54,171 nt of DNA, from NCBI GenBank assembly GCA_017476575.1, contig JAFUZO010000011.1, positions 1-54,171 on the forward strand, in the 5' to 3' direction. The notes beneath the pieces were generated by a model. The model made no database searches, was not told the DNA's origin, and saw only the letters and a program-made list of their open reading frames with translations. The translations under genes and the position numbers were made by a program. Source of the stretch: Bacteroidales bacterium. Lineage in GTDB: Bacteria; Bacteroidota; Bacteroidia; Bacteroidales; UBA932. Every line of letters begins with the position of its first letter. Position 1 is the stretch's first letter. Below, in pieces: positions 43,547-51,066 of this stretch.

Positions 43547-44406
43547 AGTTCGGATCTTTTGACAAAGGAGGCAGGGAGAGGCATGTCGTAGACCTTGCTC
43601 CGGAGGAAGGCCTTGAACTTCTGCAGGTCAGTGAAAGCATCCTGCGTTTCAACGGAGATGGTTTCTCCGATACCGAGGCGGGGAAAGGTGCCACGCTTGT
43701 TGTACATCTCGTGGAAGAGGCGGATGAAGCGCACACGGTAATCAATCAGGCCCAGCCCGTAGTAGAAGGCCGAATTACGGTCGAAGAAACGGATCGGGAT
43801 GATGGGGACACGGGCCTTCTTGATGAGTTTGACGGCTGCATCCTGCCAGTCCCGCTCGCTGAGGGTCCAGTGTTCACTGGGTTTGAGGTCGGCCACGGCA
43901 CCGGAGGGGAAGAGGGAGAGCGGTTCACCGCCCTTGAGTTGCAGGAGGGCGTTCTTGACTCCGTTGATGCTCGTGACAGACGCGGCCGTCCGTTCGGAGA
44001 GGGTCGGATTGACCGAGATGAAGTTCGGGACGAGACCTTTGATCCACATCAGCATCTCGTTGACCATGACTTTCATCTTGGGGCGGACATGGCCGACCAA
44101 GTCCACCAGGCAGATGCCGTCGATATGCCCGTAGATATGGTTGGAGATGGTGATGAAGGCGCCCTTGGGCAGTTCCCGCAGGCGGTCGATGTTGCCGATG
44201 CGGAAATCCACCTGGATATCGTCCAGGACCGCCTTGGCGAAATCGGGCCCGAAGGGGACTCCCGCGGCGTCGACACGGTCGTGGGTGGCATTGACCTCGT
44301 CGATGCCGGTCAGTTTCTCTACGAAGCGGAAAAGGCGTTCCCCTTTCTTCCCGGCGAAGACAGGGGACAGTCCTTCGGCTGCTTCCTTGGCTGTGATGAC
44401 TGCCAT
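43534..44406 (-). CDS. Lysophospholipid acyltransferase (PlsC-like) family protein
   Basis: A 290-residue acyltransferase. The acyl-binding motif FITISNHIYGHIDGICLVDL holds the catalytic His and Asp with a five-residue gap instead of the usual HxxxxD, a variant that also appears in the acyltransferase at 49155. A later EPLSLFPSGAVADL provides the FPEG-like glycerol-phosphate loop. No signal peptide; it is probably peripheral to the inner membrane. It lies 3 nt after the CDP-alcohol phosphatidyltransferase and overlaps the SDR by 13 nt, so all three are probably one lipid-synthesis operon. Confidence 0.82.
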   Translation of the reverse strand: MAVITAKEAAEGLSPVFAGKKGERLFRFVEKLTGIDEVNATHDRVDAAGVPFGPDFAKAVLDDIQVDFRIGNIDRLRELPKGAFITISNHIYGHIDGICLVDLVGHVRPKMKVMVNEMLMWIKGLVPNFISVNPTLSERTAASVTSINGVKNALLQLKGGEPLSLFPSGAVADLKPSEHWTLSERDWQDAAVKLIKKARVPIIPIRFFDRNSAFYYGLGLIDYRVRFIRLFHEMYNKRGTFPRLGIGETISVETQDAFTDLQKFKAFLRSKVYDMPLPASFVKRSELWKA

Positions 44407-44409
44407 GGG

Positions 44410-45117
44410 CTATTTCTCAAAGTTCTTAGGCGGATCGATCTTCGCAAAGTACCTCGCGTCCTTGAAAAAGCTCACAATGAACATGACAAGGAGGATAGCG
44501 GCGACTGCGACAGCAATATAATCGAAGATGCCGACTGTGAAGTCATTGTGGAAAAGGGTGACAGACTGCTTCCAGTTGCTCAACCATGGGATATAGATGA
44601 ACAGGGTATTGACAATGACCACGATCAGACGGAATTCGGTGGGCCCTAAGCCACCATAGGTGAGGCGCATCTCCCCCTTGAGATGACAGTTGATGTAGAC
44701 GTACACGCTGAGCATCAGGTAGTTCACCAGGACGGCCATCGTGAAGGTCAGGTTGACGAGCGGGCTGAGACCCACTCCGATGATCATGATGGTCTCGTTG
44801 ATGACGTCCACATTGTGGTCGATGTAGAAACCGTAGATCTTGCGCTGGGTGTTTCGCACACGGGCCAGACTGCCGTCGAGGGAATCGCCGAACCAGTTTA
44901 CGAGAAATCCGAAGGAGGCCAGCCAGAGCCAGTTCAGTCCGAGATTCGAGAGGGCATATCCGGCGGCGATGATGCAGGCGCCGAGGAATCCGACGAAGGT
45001 GAGCATGTCGGAGTTCACCCATGCCGGCATCCTTTCGGCCAGCCATACGAGCGCTTTCTTTTCATAGGGATTCAGGATAGAGGTCTGGATCCGGGCGGCT
45101 TGTTTCTTTGCTTCCAT
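44410..45117 (-). CDS. CDP-alcohol phosphatidyltransferase family protein
   Basis: A 235-residue inner-membrane enzyme with about six hydrophobic segments. The catalytic motif DGxxARxxxxxxxxGxxxDxxxD is complete in DSLDGSLARVRNTQRK followed by IYGFYIDHNVDVI, about residues 78-107. Such enzymes transfer a phosphoalcohol from a CDP-activated donor to an acceptor, making for example phosphatidylglycerophosphate, phosphatidylserine or phosphoinositol lipids. The specific substrate is not deducible. It is the first gene of the operon with the acyltransferase and SDR, and has a -7 box 40 nt upstream. Confidence 0.9.
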   Translation of the reverse strand: MEAKKQAARIQTSILNPYEKKALVWLAERMPAWVNSDMLTFVGFLGACIIAAGYALSNLGLNWLWLASFGFLVNWFGDSLDGSLARVRNTQRKIYGFYIDHNVDVINETIMIIGVGLSPLVNLTFTMAVLVNYLMLSVYVYINCHLKGEMRLTYGGLGPTEFRLIVVIVNTLFIYIPWLSNWKQSVTLFHNDFTVGIFDYIAVAVAAILLVMFIVSFFKDARYFAKIDPPKNFEK

Positions 45118-45156
45118 AGTCAGGGTTTAAGTCTTGTTGCACACTAATGGAGGAGA

Positions 45157-45164
45157 CAAATGTA
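45157..45164 (-). promoter_or_regulatory. -7 promoter element of the lipid-type operon
   Basis: TACATTTG on the minus strand, 39 nt before the ATG at 45117. Confidence 0.55.
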
Positions 45165-45237
45165 ACATTTATTTCCGATTTTCCCGAATTTTTCGAAGTT
45201 TTGGGAAAGATGATGTGACAAATCGACAATAATTCAT

Positions 45238-45245
45238 TACCTTCG
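45238..45245 (+). promoter_or_regulatory. -7-like element of the DUF5715 gene, 4 nt from ATG
   Basis: TACCTTCG then CGGT then ATG 45250. It is nearly identical to the element at 29598-29605, including the CTTCGCGGyATGAAAC context. Confidence 0.55.
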
Positions 45246-45249
45246 CGGT

Positions 45250-45939
45250 ATGAAACCGAAACCTGTGCTGCTGTTCTCCGGCGCCGTCGTGGGCGCCATC
45301 CTGGTCCTCTTCTGCATTTCCAAGGTCAAAGCCTATCGTTGGAGGCATGCCGGTCCCATCGAGAACCATCCCGTCCGGGTCTACGACGTCCGCTATCCCC
45401 GCGAGTTCAACGATATGAACGATACCCAGCTGGTCGTGGCGCAGGCCGTCGGCGTCCCTCCTGTGGAAGACCGGACGGCGGCAGAGCAGATGAAGAAACA
45501 ACTGGTACGTCTGGAGGAGAACGACTTGTATGCGCTCGACCCGCTGACCCATTCCATCCCTTACCTGGTCCCGCCGGCGGCTGCACTCCTGTCCCGCATC
45601 GGACGCAATTTCCAGGATTCCCTTTCCTCCAAGGGACTCAATCCCAATAAGGTCGTGGTCACGTCCGTCCTCCGGACCGAAGAGGACGTCCGCCAGCTCC
45701 GCCGGGGGAATATCAACGCATCCGAGAACTCTACGCATCGCTACGGCACGACGTTCGACCTGTCCTACTGGCACTATGCCAAGGTTCCCGACCTGCGCGG
45801 GCGCCCGTATGCAGATGTCCCGGTGGAACAGCTCCGGGCCGTGCTCGGACAGGTGCTCAAGGACCTCCATGACGAAGGAGCCTGCTACGTGAAATATGAA
45901 AAGAAACAGACCTGCTTCCACGTCACGGTCCGGAAATAG
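45250..45939 (+). CDS. DUF5715 family protein (VanY/M15 peptidase-like)
   Basis: A 229-residue protein with an N-terminal membrane anchor (PVLLFSGAVVGAILVLFCIS). The central and C-terminal part matches DUF5715, a family related to D,D-carboxypeptidase VanY. It has VVVTSVLRTEEDVRQLRRGN, then ENSTHRYGTTFDLSYWHY, where His and Asp occupy the positions of the zinc ligands in SxHxxGxAxD, and CFHVTVRK at the end, which supplies a further His. A periplasmic peptidoglycan peptidase role is plausible. It is monocistronic and converges on kbl. Confidence 0.75.
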   Translation: MKPKPVLLFSGAVVGAILVLFCISKVKAYRWRHAGPIENHPVRVYDVRYPREFNDMNDTQLVVAQAVGVPPVEDRTAAEQMKKQLVRLEENDLYALDPLTHSIPYLVPPAAALLSRIGRNFQDSLSSKGLNPNKVVVTSVLRTEEDVRQLRRGNINASENSTHRYGTTFDLSYWHYAKVPDLRGRPYADVPVEQLRAVLGQVLKDLHDEGACYVKYEKKQTCFHVTVRK

Positions 45940-45996
45940 GTACACCCTGTCGGAATTCCCGACCAGATGATATGGGGCAGCCTCGATGCAGAGTAA

Positions 45997-47190
45997 TTAC
46001 TTACGGAGGACGCCGAGTTCGCGGCCGACCTTGATAAAAGCAGCGATGGCCTTATCCAGATGTTCCTGGCGGTGAGCCGCAGAGAGTTGGACGCGGATGC
46101 GGGCCTGGCCCTTCGGCACGACAGGATAATAGAAGCCGGTGACGAAGATGCCCTCTTCAGCCATCTTGGCGGCAAATTCCTGCGAGAGTTTGGCATCGTA
46201 GAGCATGACGGCGCAGATGGCGGACTGGGTCGGCTTGATGTCGAATCCGGCGGAGAGCATCTTCTCCCGGAAATACTCGACATTGGCCTGGAGCCGGCCG
46301 TGGAGTTCATCGGATTCCTTCAGCATCTTGAACATCTCGATGCCGGCACCGGCGATCATCGGCGGAATCGAGTTGGAGAACAGGTATGGACGGCTCCGCT
46401 GGCGGAGCATGTCGATGATTTCCTGCCGGCCGGTGGTGAACCCGCCCACAGCGCCTCCGAAGGCCTTGCCCAAGGTGCCGGTGAAGATGTCGATCCGGCC
46501 GTAGCAATCGAATTGTTCCGCAACACCGTGTCCGGTCGGGCCGACCACACCGGCGGAATGGCTCTCGTCCACCATGACAAGGGCGTCGTACTTCTCGGCA
46601 AGGTCGCAGATCTTGTCCATCGGGGCGACGTTGCCGTCCATCGAGAACACGCCATCGGTGACGATGATGCGGAAGCGGCACGCCTGCGCCTCCTGCAACT
46701 TGGCCTCCAGGTCGGCCATGTCCGCATTGGCATAGCGGAACCGCTGCGCCTTGCAGAGGCGGACACCGTCGATGATGGAGGCATGGTTCAGCGAATCGGA
46801 GATGATAGCGTCTTCTGCGGTCAGCAGCGGCTCGAAAACGCCGCCGTTGGCATCGAAGCAGGCTGCGTACAGGATGGCGTCATCCGTGCGGAAATAGTCG
46901 GCGATGGCGCGTTCCAGCTCCTTGTGCAGGTCCTGCGTACCACAGATGAAACGGACCGAGGACATGCCGTAGCCCCGTTCCTTCATCGCCTTCTCTGCGG
47001 CGGCGGCGAGGCGCGGGCTGTCGGCCAGGCCGAGGTAGTTGTTGGCACAGAAATTCAGCGCCTTGCGACCGTCCTGCAGGGTGATCTCGGCGGACTGCGG
47101 CGAGGCGATGTTGCGTTCTTTCTTGTAGAGGCCGGCTTCCTCGATGGCCTGGAGCTCATCTTGGAGGTACTTTTGGAATTTACCGTACAT
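45997..47190 (-). CDS. kbl: Glycine C-acetyltransferase (2-amino-3-ketobutyrate CoA ligase)
   Basis: PLP enzyme converting 2-amino-3-oxobutyrate plus CoA to glycine and acetyl-CoA, the second step of threonine breakdown. The 397-residue product matches Kbl closely: LNFCANNYLGLADSPRLAAA, then GMSSVRFICGTQDLHKELE, SDSLNHASIIDGVRLCKAQR, VMVDESHSAGVVGPTGHG, and the PLP lysine in IFTGTLGKAFGGAVGG. It could be confused with serine palmitoyltransferase, but the MYGKFQKYLQDEL start and FICGTQD text are Kbl-specific. The frame is open to 47286, yet the promoter box and the conserved N-terminus fix ATG 47190. It is divergent from threonine dehydrogenase. Confidence 0.95.
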   Translation of the reverse strand: MYGKFQKYLQDELQAIEEAGLYKKERNIASPQSAEITLQDGRKALNFCANNYLGLADSPRLAAAAEKAMKERGYGMSSVRFICGTQDLHKELERAIADYFRTDDAILYAACFDANGGVFEPLLTAEDAIISDSLNHASIIDGVRLCKAQRFRYANADMADLEAKLQEAQACRFRIIVTDGVFSMDGNVAPMDKICDLAEKYDALVMVDESHSAGVVGPTGHGVAEQFDCYGRIDIFTGTLGKAFGGAVGGFTTGRQEIIDMLRQRSRPYLFSNSIPPMIAGAGIEMFKMLKESDELHGRLQANVEYFREKMLSAGFDIKPTQSAICAVMLYDAKLSQEFAAKMAEEGIFVTGFYYPVVPKGQARIRVQLSAAHRQEHLDKAIAAFIKVGRELGVLRK

Positions 47191-47219
47191 ATCTCTTGCG
47201 TTTTTGCGTTTTCCGATTC

Positions 47220-47227
47220 CAAATTTA
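47220..47227 (-). promoter_or_regulatory. -7 promoter element of kbl
   Basis: TAAATTTG on the minus strand, 29 nt before the kbl ATG. It is 42 nt from the divergent -7 box of the dehydrogenase gene, so the two promoters share DNA and could be co-regulated. Confidence 0.65.
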
Positions 47228-47269
47228 TAGAAATTCTGTGGAATCCGTATCTTTTTTCTGAAAATCTCG

Positions 47270-47277
47270 TAAATTTG
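47270..47277 (+). promoter_or_regulatory. -7 promoter element of the threonine dehydrogenase gene
   Basis: TAAATTTG on the plus strand, 23 nt before ATG 47301. Confidence 0.65.
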
Positions 47278-47300
47278 CGTCCGCATAATAATAAAGGAAG

Positions 47301-48257
47301 ATGAAAAACGTACTGGTAATCGGGTCCACCGGGCAGATCGGCTCGGAACTCACAAGGAAACTCCGGCGGGAAATCTCCGGAGGACAGGTTGTGGCCGGAT
47401 ATATCCCCGGGGCGGAACCGAAGGGAGATCTTCTCGCGGGAGGGCCTGCCGAGATTGCCGACGTTCGCGATGCGGCCCGGCTGGCGGCTGTCGTTGACCA
47501 GTATCAGATCGACACCATCTACAATCTTGCCGCCCTGCTTTCTGCCGTGGCCGAGAAGAAGCCGCTCCTGGCCTGGGATATCCAGATGAACGGGCTCCTG
47601 AACATCCTGGAGGTGGCCCGGGAGAAGAAGGTCGCTGTCTTCACGCCGAGTTCCATCGGCTCCTTCGGCCCGGAGACTCCGCGCATCGACACCCCGCAAG
47701 ACACGATCCAGCGCCCGCGTTCAATGTACGGTGTGACCAAGGTGGCGACCGAGCTTCTGAGCGACTATTATTTCCATAAATACGGCGTGGATACCCGCTC
47801 TGTCCGTTTCCCCGGCCTTATCTCCCATGTGACGCTGCCGGGCGGCGGTACCACCGACTATGCCGTAGAAGTCTACTATGCAGCCGTGAAGGGGGAGACC
47901 TTCGTCTGTCCGATCGCTCCCGGGACCTACATGGACATGATGTATATGCCCGACGCCCTGAAAGCGGCGGTCGAGATCATGGAGGCCGACCCGGCGCGCC
48001 TCATCCACCGCAACTCGTTCAACATCGCGTCGATGAGTTTCGATCCCGAAATGCTTTTTGCCAAGATTCGGGAAACCATCCCGTCATTGCAGGTCTGCTA
48101 CGAGGTGGACCCGGTGCGGCAGGCTATCGCCGAATCCTGGCCCGACCGGATGGACGACAGCTGCGCCCGGGCGGAGTGGGATTGGAAGCCTTCATACGAC
48201 CTGGATGCAATGACGACTGATATGATTGCGCATCTAAAGGAACGTTTCGGAAAATGA
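47301..48257 (+). CDS. L-threonine 3-dehydrogenase, SDR (epimerase-like) type
   Basis: NAD-dependent oxidation of L-threonine to 2-amino-3-oxobutyrate. The 318-residue product is an extended SDR: NAD motif VLVIGSTGQIGSELTRKL, then IYNLAALLSAVAEKKPLLAW, the catalytic Ser in FTPSSIGSFGPETP, and the YxxxK in RSMYGVTKVATELLSDYY. It also has PGLISHVTLPGGGTTDYAVE, which is characteristic of the UDP-galactose-4-epimerase-like threonine dehydrogenases rather than the zinc Tdh family. Divergent pairing with kbl supports the assignment. Together they make glycine from threonine, which can then feed the gcv operon. Confidence 0.92.
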   Translation: MKNVLVIGSTGQIGSELTRKLRREISGGQVVAGYIPGAEPKGDLLAGGPAEIADVRDAARLAAVVDQYQIDTIYNLAALLSAVAEKKPLLAWDIQMNGLLNILEVAREKKVAVFTPSSIGSFGPETPRIDTPQDTIQRPRSMYGVTKVATELLSDYYFHKYGVDTRSVRFPGLISHVTLPGGGTTDYAVEVYYAAVKGETFVCPIAPGTYMDMMYMPDALKAAVEIMEADPARLIHRNSFNIASMSFDPEMLFAKIRETIPSLQVCYEVDPVRQAIAESWPDRMDDSCARAEWDWKPSYDLDAMTTDMIAHLKERFGK

Positions 48258-48490
48258 AACGGGCATGTGGGTAACGGATCGAAAGAGGATTCTGTCAATC
48301 AGCTTTCAATTTCCAATTTCTTTCATTTTAAAAGATTCCAAGGACGGTCTTGAGGGCCCTTCGTGGAATGTCATTGGCTTATTAAAAAAAATCAGCAATA
48401 ATCTATCTGTTGAAGGGTAATTTTATACAGATTGATTATCAGTGAGTTATAAAATAATTAAAAAATTTTCAAAAAATTCTTTTGAAAAAA
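48258..48490 (+). other. AT-rich intergenic region with UP-element-like tracts
   Basis: No gene is supported here. The last 40 nt are A/T tracts containing a perfect 9-bp inverted repeat, TTTTCAAAA (48466-48474) and TTTTGAAAA (48480-48488), directly upstream of a consensus promoter. That is the position of an UP element and suggests strong transcription. Confidence 0.45.
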
Positions 48491-48521
48491 TTTGCAAATC
48501 AAAATAATTGTCGTACCTTTG
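48491..48521 (+). promoter_or_regulatory. Consensus promoter of the predicted small RNA
   Basis: TTTG (48491-48494), 19-nt spacer, TACCTTTG (48514-48521): an exact match to the Bacteroidetes -33/-7 consensus. It is the best promoter in the window, yet no protein gene lies downstream on this strand before the terminator at 48605-48643. Confidence 0.8.
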
Positions 48522-48525
48522 TATC

Positions 48526-48643
48526 CGGGTTGAGGAAGTGAGGTTCTCTCAACGGAATCAACCTATTGGTTATTAGTTTTAGTGTTATTAATTATGTGGT
48601 TAGTATGAGCGTCCACCTGCGACAGGTCGACACTCATTTTTTT
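48526..48643 (+). ncRNA. Predicted small non-coding RNA, about 118 nt
   Basis: The start is inferred about 5 nt after the -7 box at 48514-48521, and the end is the T-tract of the hairpin at 48605-48643. The 5' part can form a stem GTTGAG (48529-48534) with CTCAAC (48548-48553). A small AACC/GGTT hairpin and an A/T-rich single-stranded middle follow. Only a four-codon ORF (ATGTGGTTAGTATGA) lies inside. The end of the RNA overlaps the last codons of the convergent GtrA gene, so it is also antisense to that 3' end. I do not recognise an Rfam family; it lacks the features of 6S, SRP or tmRNA. Confidence 0.6.
48605..48643 (+). terminator. Intrinsic terminator of the predicted small RNA
   Basis: ATGAG-GTC-ACCTG pairs with CAGGT-GAC-CTCAT, 13 bp with two internal mismatches, around loop CGA and followed by seven T residues. 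The opposite strand has no T-tract. The stem includes the stop codon of the GtrA gene. Confidence 0.85.
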
Positions 48644-49074
48644 GTCGTCTTGCGGAAGATCACCCATTCGCTCATGAAGAAGTTGATGCCGCCCGACAGG
48701 CACAGCGCCAGCAGGTTGCACCATACGACGTCGAGGGACGGAAAGAGGAAGTGGACCCCCTGCAGAATGGCCATCTTGACCAGGAAGACGCCCGTACATG
48801 TAGCATTGTAGGCGGCATAGTGGCGGAAGAACGAGCGCGTCGACCGGCGGGAAATCCGCTCCCGCCAGACGAAATAGTAGGCGATGACGAAGTTCGTAAG
48901 TACCGCACATTCGAACGAGATGAAGGGGGAAAGCCAGAACTCACCCCAATACGTGCCATTGAAGACATAGTGGGAGAAAACCCACAATACACCGAGGTCC
49001 ACCAGCGTCCCGACGCCGCTGGTCGCCGAGAACATGATGAACTTTGTCAATATTTCTTTGATCCTTCCTTTCAT
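48634..49074 (-). CDS. GtrA-like membrane protein
   Basis: A 146-residue protein with four hydrophobic segments and the GtrA pattern: KFIMFSATSGVGTLVDLGVL at the start, SPFISFECAVLTNFVIAYYF VWRER-type text in the middle, and NFFMSEWVIFRK at the end. GtrA proteins are thought to help flip or present undecaprenyl-phosphate-linked sugars for surface glycan decoration. It stands alone with its own promoter. Its stop codon lies inside the hairpin that ends the convergent small RNA. Confidence 0.87.
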   Translation of the reverse strand: MKGRIKEILTKFIMFSATSGVGTLVDLGVLWVFSHYVFNGTYWGEFWLSPFISFECAVLTNFVIAYYFVWRERISRRSTRSFFRHYAAYNATCTGVFLVKMAILQGVHFLFPSLDVVWCNLLALCLSGGINFFMSEWVIFRKTTKK

Positions 49075-49085
49075 ATCGCGGGATG

Positions 49086-49116
49086 CAAATATACAAAAAT
49101 GTTGCTATTGTCACAA
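49086..49116 (-). promoter_or_regulatory. Promoter of the GtrA gene
   Basis: On the minus strand TTGT (49116-49113), a 19-nt spacer, then TATATTTG (49093-49086), 11 nt before the ATG at 49074. Confidence 0.7.
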
Positions 49117-49154
49117 AATTGTCATAAATTAGCCACCTGTTCTACCATTTGGCA

Positions 49155-49961
49155 ATGACAAGCGCTGACTATACAATAGATATCGGACATATCCTCAGGA
49201 AGAAGTTCGGGCCCAAGGTCCCCGGATGGGTCATCCGCATGGCCCGACGGCTCCTGCATGAAGATTTTTTGAACGAATTCTTCAAAGAGGGCTACACAGG
49301 AGTCGAATTTGCCCGGAAAGGCCTCGAATATATGCAGGTCACCCTCCAGGTGGAGGGACTGGAGCGCATCCCGAAGGAAGGGCGATTCACCATCGCTTCC
49401 AACCATGCCCTCGGAGGCAACGATGCGTTGGCACTCGTCGCCCTTTTCGGGGAGCATTTCGAGGGCCATATCCGTATCATGGTCAATGATTTCCTGATGG
49501 CACTCAAGCAGCTCGATACGCTGTTCGTTCCCGTCAACAAGGTCGGTGCGCAGTCCCGGGACCTGCCTGCCCTCACCGATTCCGTCTTTTCCTCGGACGA
49601 GCAGGTGCTGATGTTCCCCGCCGGCAAGTGTGCCCGGCGCATCGACGGGAAGATCCAGGACCCGGAGTGGAGGAAGACCTTTGTCACCAAAAGTGTACAA
49701 TATCGACGGGATATCGTCCCCATGCACTTCTACGGGCGGAATTCATGGCGGTTCTACTTCCTCGACTGGATCGGACGGGTCACGCGGATCAACCGGAAGT
49801 TCCCGTTGGCGATGGTCCTCCTCGTCGATGAGATGTACCGGGCCCGCGGCCGTTCCTACCGCATCGTCGTCGGTGAGCCGGTTCCCTGGCAGACCTTCGA
49901 CAGTTCTCGGCGCCCCCAGGAATGGGTCCGCTGGATCCGGGAACGGGTCTATGCTCTTTGA
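49155..49961 (+). CDS. glsA: Glycine-lipid O-acyltransferase (GlsA-like)
   Basis: A 268-residue acyltransferase with the PlsC-type motif RFTIASNHALGGNDALALVA and the second loop QVLMFPAGKCARRIDGK. In Bacteroides thetaiotaomicron glsB and glsA make N-acyl-3-acyloxyacyl-glycine (glycine) lipids, GlsA adding the second acyl chain. The assignment rests mostly on the partner gene: an OlsB/GlsB-like GNAT N-acyltransferase follows 29 nt downstream. A general lysophospholipid acyltransferase is the alternative. The start is ATG 49155; the upstream TTG in frame (49149) is unlikely. Confidence 0.72.
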   Translation: MTSADYTIDIGHILRKKFGPKVPGWVIRMARRLLHEDFLNEFFKEGYTGVEFARKGLEYMQVTLQVEGLERIPKEGRFTIASNHALGGNDALALVALFGEHFEGHIRIMVNDFLMALKQLDTLFVPVNKVGAQSRDLPALTDSVFSSDEQVLMFPAGKCARRIDGKIQDPEWRKTFVTKSVQYRRDIVPMHFYGRNSWRFYFLDWIGRVTRINRKFPLAMVLLVDEMYRARGRSYRIVVGEPVPWQTFDSSRRPQEWVRWIRERVYAL

Positions 49962-49990
49962 CGATTGCTTGACTGAAACCTCTTACCTAT

Positions 49991-50968
49991 ATGAAACCCA
50001 TCATCGATCCCGTCGACCGGGGACTTCTCAAGGCGGAACTTACCGAGGAAAGGCACCTCCGGAAGACCAACCGGGCCGGCAACGAGCTTTACGTGGTCGG
50101 TCCCGAGGCCGTCAACGTTATCCGGGAGATCGGCCGTCTCCGCGAGATCGCCTTCCGCAACGACGGGGGCGGCACCGGGGAACCTCTCGACATCGACAAG
50201 TTCGACACCGACCCGGCCTACGGCTACAAACAGCTCGTCCTCTGGGACCCGGATGCCGAGGAGATTATCGGCGGATACCGCTTCTGCCGCTGTGACGAGG
50301 CCGTGTACGACCGTTTCGGCCAGCCGATCCTGACCTCTTCGCACATGTTCAAGTTCTCCCGGAAGTTCCTCCGCGACTATCTTCCCTATACGTTGGAACT
50401 GGGACGTTCCTTCGTCTCGGTCGATTACCAGAGTTCCAAGGCGGGCTCCAAGAGCATCTACGCCCTGGACAACCTGTTCGACGGCATCGCCGCCCTCATG
50501 GTCCTGTACAAGGACAGCATGAAATACCTGTTCGGGAAGATGACCATCTATCCGGACTACCTTGCCGAGGCCCGGGAGATGGTCATGTATTTTCTCAAGA
50601 AGTATTTCGGCGAGAAAGCACGGCTCATCGAAATCCGGAAGCCTGTCAAGGTTTCCCGTCCCCGGCGCTTCTCCCGGCTCTTCACGGGTGGCAATTACAG
50701 GGAAGACTACCGCATCCTCAAGTCCGAGGTCCTGCGGCTCGGGGTGAGCATCCCGCCGCTGGTGAACTCCTACATGAACCTCTCTCCCTCCATGGTCTAC
50801 TTCGGGACCGGCATCAACGATGAGTTCGCCGACGTCCTCGACTCCGGCATCCTCATCAACTTCGACGACCTGTACCCCGAAAAGAAGCAGCGCCACATCG
50901 AATCCTTCCTCAAGGAAGGCTGGCAGCGCCTCCGCGCCCGCCTCAAGAAGTCCGGCCTCCCGTCCTGA
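49991..50968 (+). CDS. glsB: Glycine N-acyltransferase (GlsB-like, OlsB-related GNAT)
   Basis: A 325-residue protein of the family that includes ornithine-lipid OlsB and the Bacteroides GlsB. These use acyl-ACP to acylate the amino group of ornithine or glycine. Characteristic text: LYVVGPEAVNVIREIGRLRE, IAFRNDGGGTGEPLDIDKFD, then YKQLVLWDPDAEEIIGGYRF and TLELGRSFVSVDYQSSKAGS. With the upstream acyltransferase it would make the two-step glycine lipid pathway. Glycine lipids are envelope lipids needed for stress tolerance and gut fitness in B. theta. Confidence 0.8.
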   Translation: MKPIIDPVDRGLLKAELTEERHLRKTNRAGNELYVVGPEAVNVIREIGRLREIAFRNDGGGTGEPLDIDKFDTDPAYGYKQLVLWDPDAEEIIGGYRFCRCDEAVYDRFGQPILTSSHMFKFSRKFLRDYLPYTLELGRSFVSVDYQSSKAGSKSIYALDNLFDGIAALMVLYKDSMKYLFGKMTIYPDYLAEAREMVMYFLKKYFGEKARLIEIRKPVKVSRPRRFSRLFTGGNYREDYRILKSEVLRLGVSIPPLVNSYMNLSPSMVYFGTGINDEFADVLDSGILINFDDLYPEKKQRHIESFLKEGWQRLRARLKKSGLPS

Positions 50969-50974
50969 CGGCCC

Positions 50975-51016
50975 CTTCGGTTCTGTGTGCGTCCGGGCCT
51001 GTTGCCATACTCCGGC
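50975..51016 (+). repeat. 42-nt imperfect direct repeat, left copy
   Basis: The 42 nt here and at 51792-51833 match at 34 positions without gaps; the best core is TGCGTCCGGG. The copies bracket the XRE regulator module. Confidence 0.55.
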
Positions 51017-51066
51017 CGGGTGCCTTACCGCCATCGAGCGGGAAAGAGAGACGGTACAGGGATATC

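Noticed and set aside
45997..47190. Serine palmitoyltransferase for sphingolipid synthesis
   Set aside because: Same fold family, but the N-terminus, the FICGTQD text and the divergent threonine dehydrogenase indicate Kbl.
48566..48811. 81-codon plus-strand ORF starting inside the small RNA
   Set aside because: It runs through the terminator hairpin and then antisense to the GtrA gene; no domain and no codon signature.
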